From Draconibacterium sediminis (lineage in GTDB: Bacteria > Bacteroidota > Bacteroidia > Bacteroidales > Prolixibacteraceae): 64,000 nucleotides of DNA. Positions 63,417 to 64,000 of this stretch are shown here, in pieces; the stretch's first letter is position 1, and each line of letters opens with the position of its first letter. Where the stretch lies: the NCBI RefSeq assembly GCF_000949475.1, contig NZ_JRHC01000002.1, positions 186,001 through 250,000 of the forward strand. Direction: 5' to 3'. The notes under the pieces are model-generated. The model did no database searches and had not been told where the DNA came from. It worked only from the letters and a program-made list of their open reading frames with translations. Both the position numbers and the translations under genes were made by a program.

Positions 63417-63769
63417 GAAAATTCAAATCCTTCGCACTATCAATACCAAAAGGTTATGTTAATAGTATTTGTCGCCCAAACGACTATAACATAAAAAATA
63501 TGTTTAATTTTAACGCCCTAAAACCGCTGTTCGTGATGACGCGCCACGAAATAGCCACAAAAAATAACATTTACAATTTTGAATAATGTAGGCCCAAGGT
63601 TGATGGTATTTACCCTACTCTATCCGGCTCATGCCGATTTGCAATTGAGGTGCAATTCGATTGAATTGATATGAATTTGCGGGCCTGTAGCCGGGGTATG
63701 GATTATCTGCGCTGACGGTACAAAAACGAACCATTAATAATTTAATTATAGCGAATAAATCTTTACATC
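63417..63769. other. Gene-free stretch before the last gene
   Basis: No coding frame is supported and no TAnnTTTG box was found. Nothing distinctive was seen beyond short inverted repeats. Confidence 0.4.
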
Positions 63770-64000
63770 ATGAAAAAACCATTGTTACTAACCATTTTAA
63801 CCTTTGTTTCACTGTTAACCATACAGGCTCAAAACGTAGATAAGGAAAAGATCAGTTATACCTATTTGCGTAACCCCATTGAGAAATTGGATGCTTCAAT
63901 AAAAAAATATAACGTTGAGGTTGATATTTTATGGATACAACGCGAACAAGATAAGCTGGCCGAATATGAAATGGAGCTGGCCAAAGCAGAAGAAGAGTAC
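63770..64000 (+). CDS. Exported protein, 5' part only
   Basis: An ATG at 63770 opens 77 codons that run off the right edge. A signal peptide (MKKPLLLTILTFVSLLTIQAQ) is followed by NVDKEKISYTYLRNPIEKLD and a charged segment rich in Glu and Lys that may form a coiled coil. The family cannot be named from this part. Confidence 0.75.
   Translation, partial: MKKPLLLTILTFVSLLTIQAQNVDKEKISYTYLRNPIEKLDASIKKYNVEVDILWIQREQDKLAEYEMELAKAEEEY

Overview
The window is chromosomal DNA from a member of the Bacteroidota, most likely the Marinilabiliales/Prolixibacteraceae side of Bacteroidales. The evidence is a SusC/SusD pair, two giant periplasmic-propeller sensor kinases (one a full hybrid two-component system with an AraC output domain), NrfHA, an S46 dipeptidyl peptidase of DPP11 type, fused ADP-forming acyl-CoA synthetase, and several matches to the Bacteroidota promoter box TAnnTTTG. 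No rRNA, tRNA or CRISPR array was seen. The placement is inferred from gene content only.

Layout. 1-867: decayed DNA with an edge-truncated minus-strand frame and a probable histidine-kinase relic. 868-4414: TonB-dependent receptor plus PepSY membrane protein (probable iron or siderophore uptake). 4625-8132: minus-strand nrfH-nrfA-porin operon (nitrite to ammonium) with a Crp/Fnr-like operator upstream and a strong terminator. 8454-15661: hybrid sensor-regulator divergent from a GH2 glycosidase. 16080-28909: a polysaccharide-utilisation-type operon that looks dedicated to peptidoglycan: HGSNAT-like membrane protein, GH3 (NagZ-type) fused to a beta-lactamase-fold hydrolase, SusC, SusD, NamZ-type (DUF1343) exo-muramidase, and a metallophosphoesterase-propeller protein. 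28980-34029: an AraC-TM-FlgO/TPR regulator, then an ankyrin lipoprotein, an acyltransferase and a serine hydrolase. 34053-42047: polyphosphate glucokinase, two ACT proteins, phenylacetate-CoA ligase, a porin, a RAYT/REP element, and iorAB. 42130-51335: a PepSY protein that shares the nrf operator, a methyltransferase, an XRE regulator fused to a lipoprotein, an M28 peptidase, a ModF-like ATPase, a cytochrome c lipoprotein and ADP-forming acyl-CoA synthetase. 51449-61149: a stress protein, an outer-membrane protein, a large sensor kinase, DPP11 and a 7TM sensor kinase. 61150-64000: a patchwork of hairpins and two low-GC genes separated by attC-like structures, then the start of another exported protein.

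How it fits together. The cell appears to be an anaerobe or facultative anaerobe that scavenges necromass: cell-wall sugars through the peptidoglycan locus, peptides through DPP11, aromatic 2-oxo acids through IorAB with CoA-ligase modules, and nitrite as an electron sink. The strongest regulatory observation is a 21-nt sequence, containing the near-palindrome TTGTACCAATTGTTACAA, found upstream of both nrfH and the PepSY gene at 42198. In each case it lies 33 bp (centre to centre) from an ATATTT core. The most interesting system is the peptidoglycan locus, where the three activities known as AmiE, NagZ and NamZ in Bacillus subtilis appear beside a SusCD importer, the first two fused in one exported protein.
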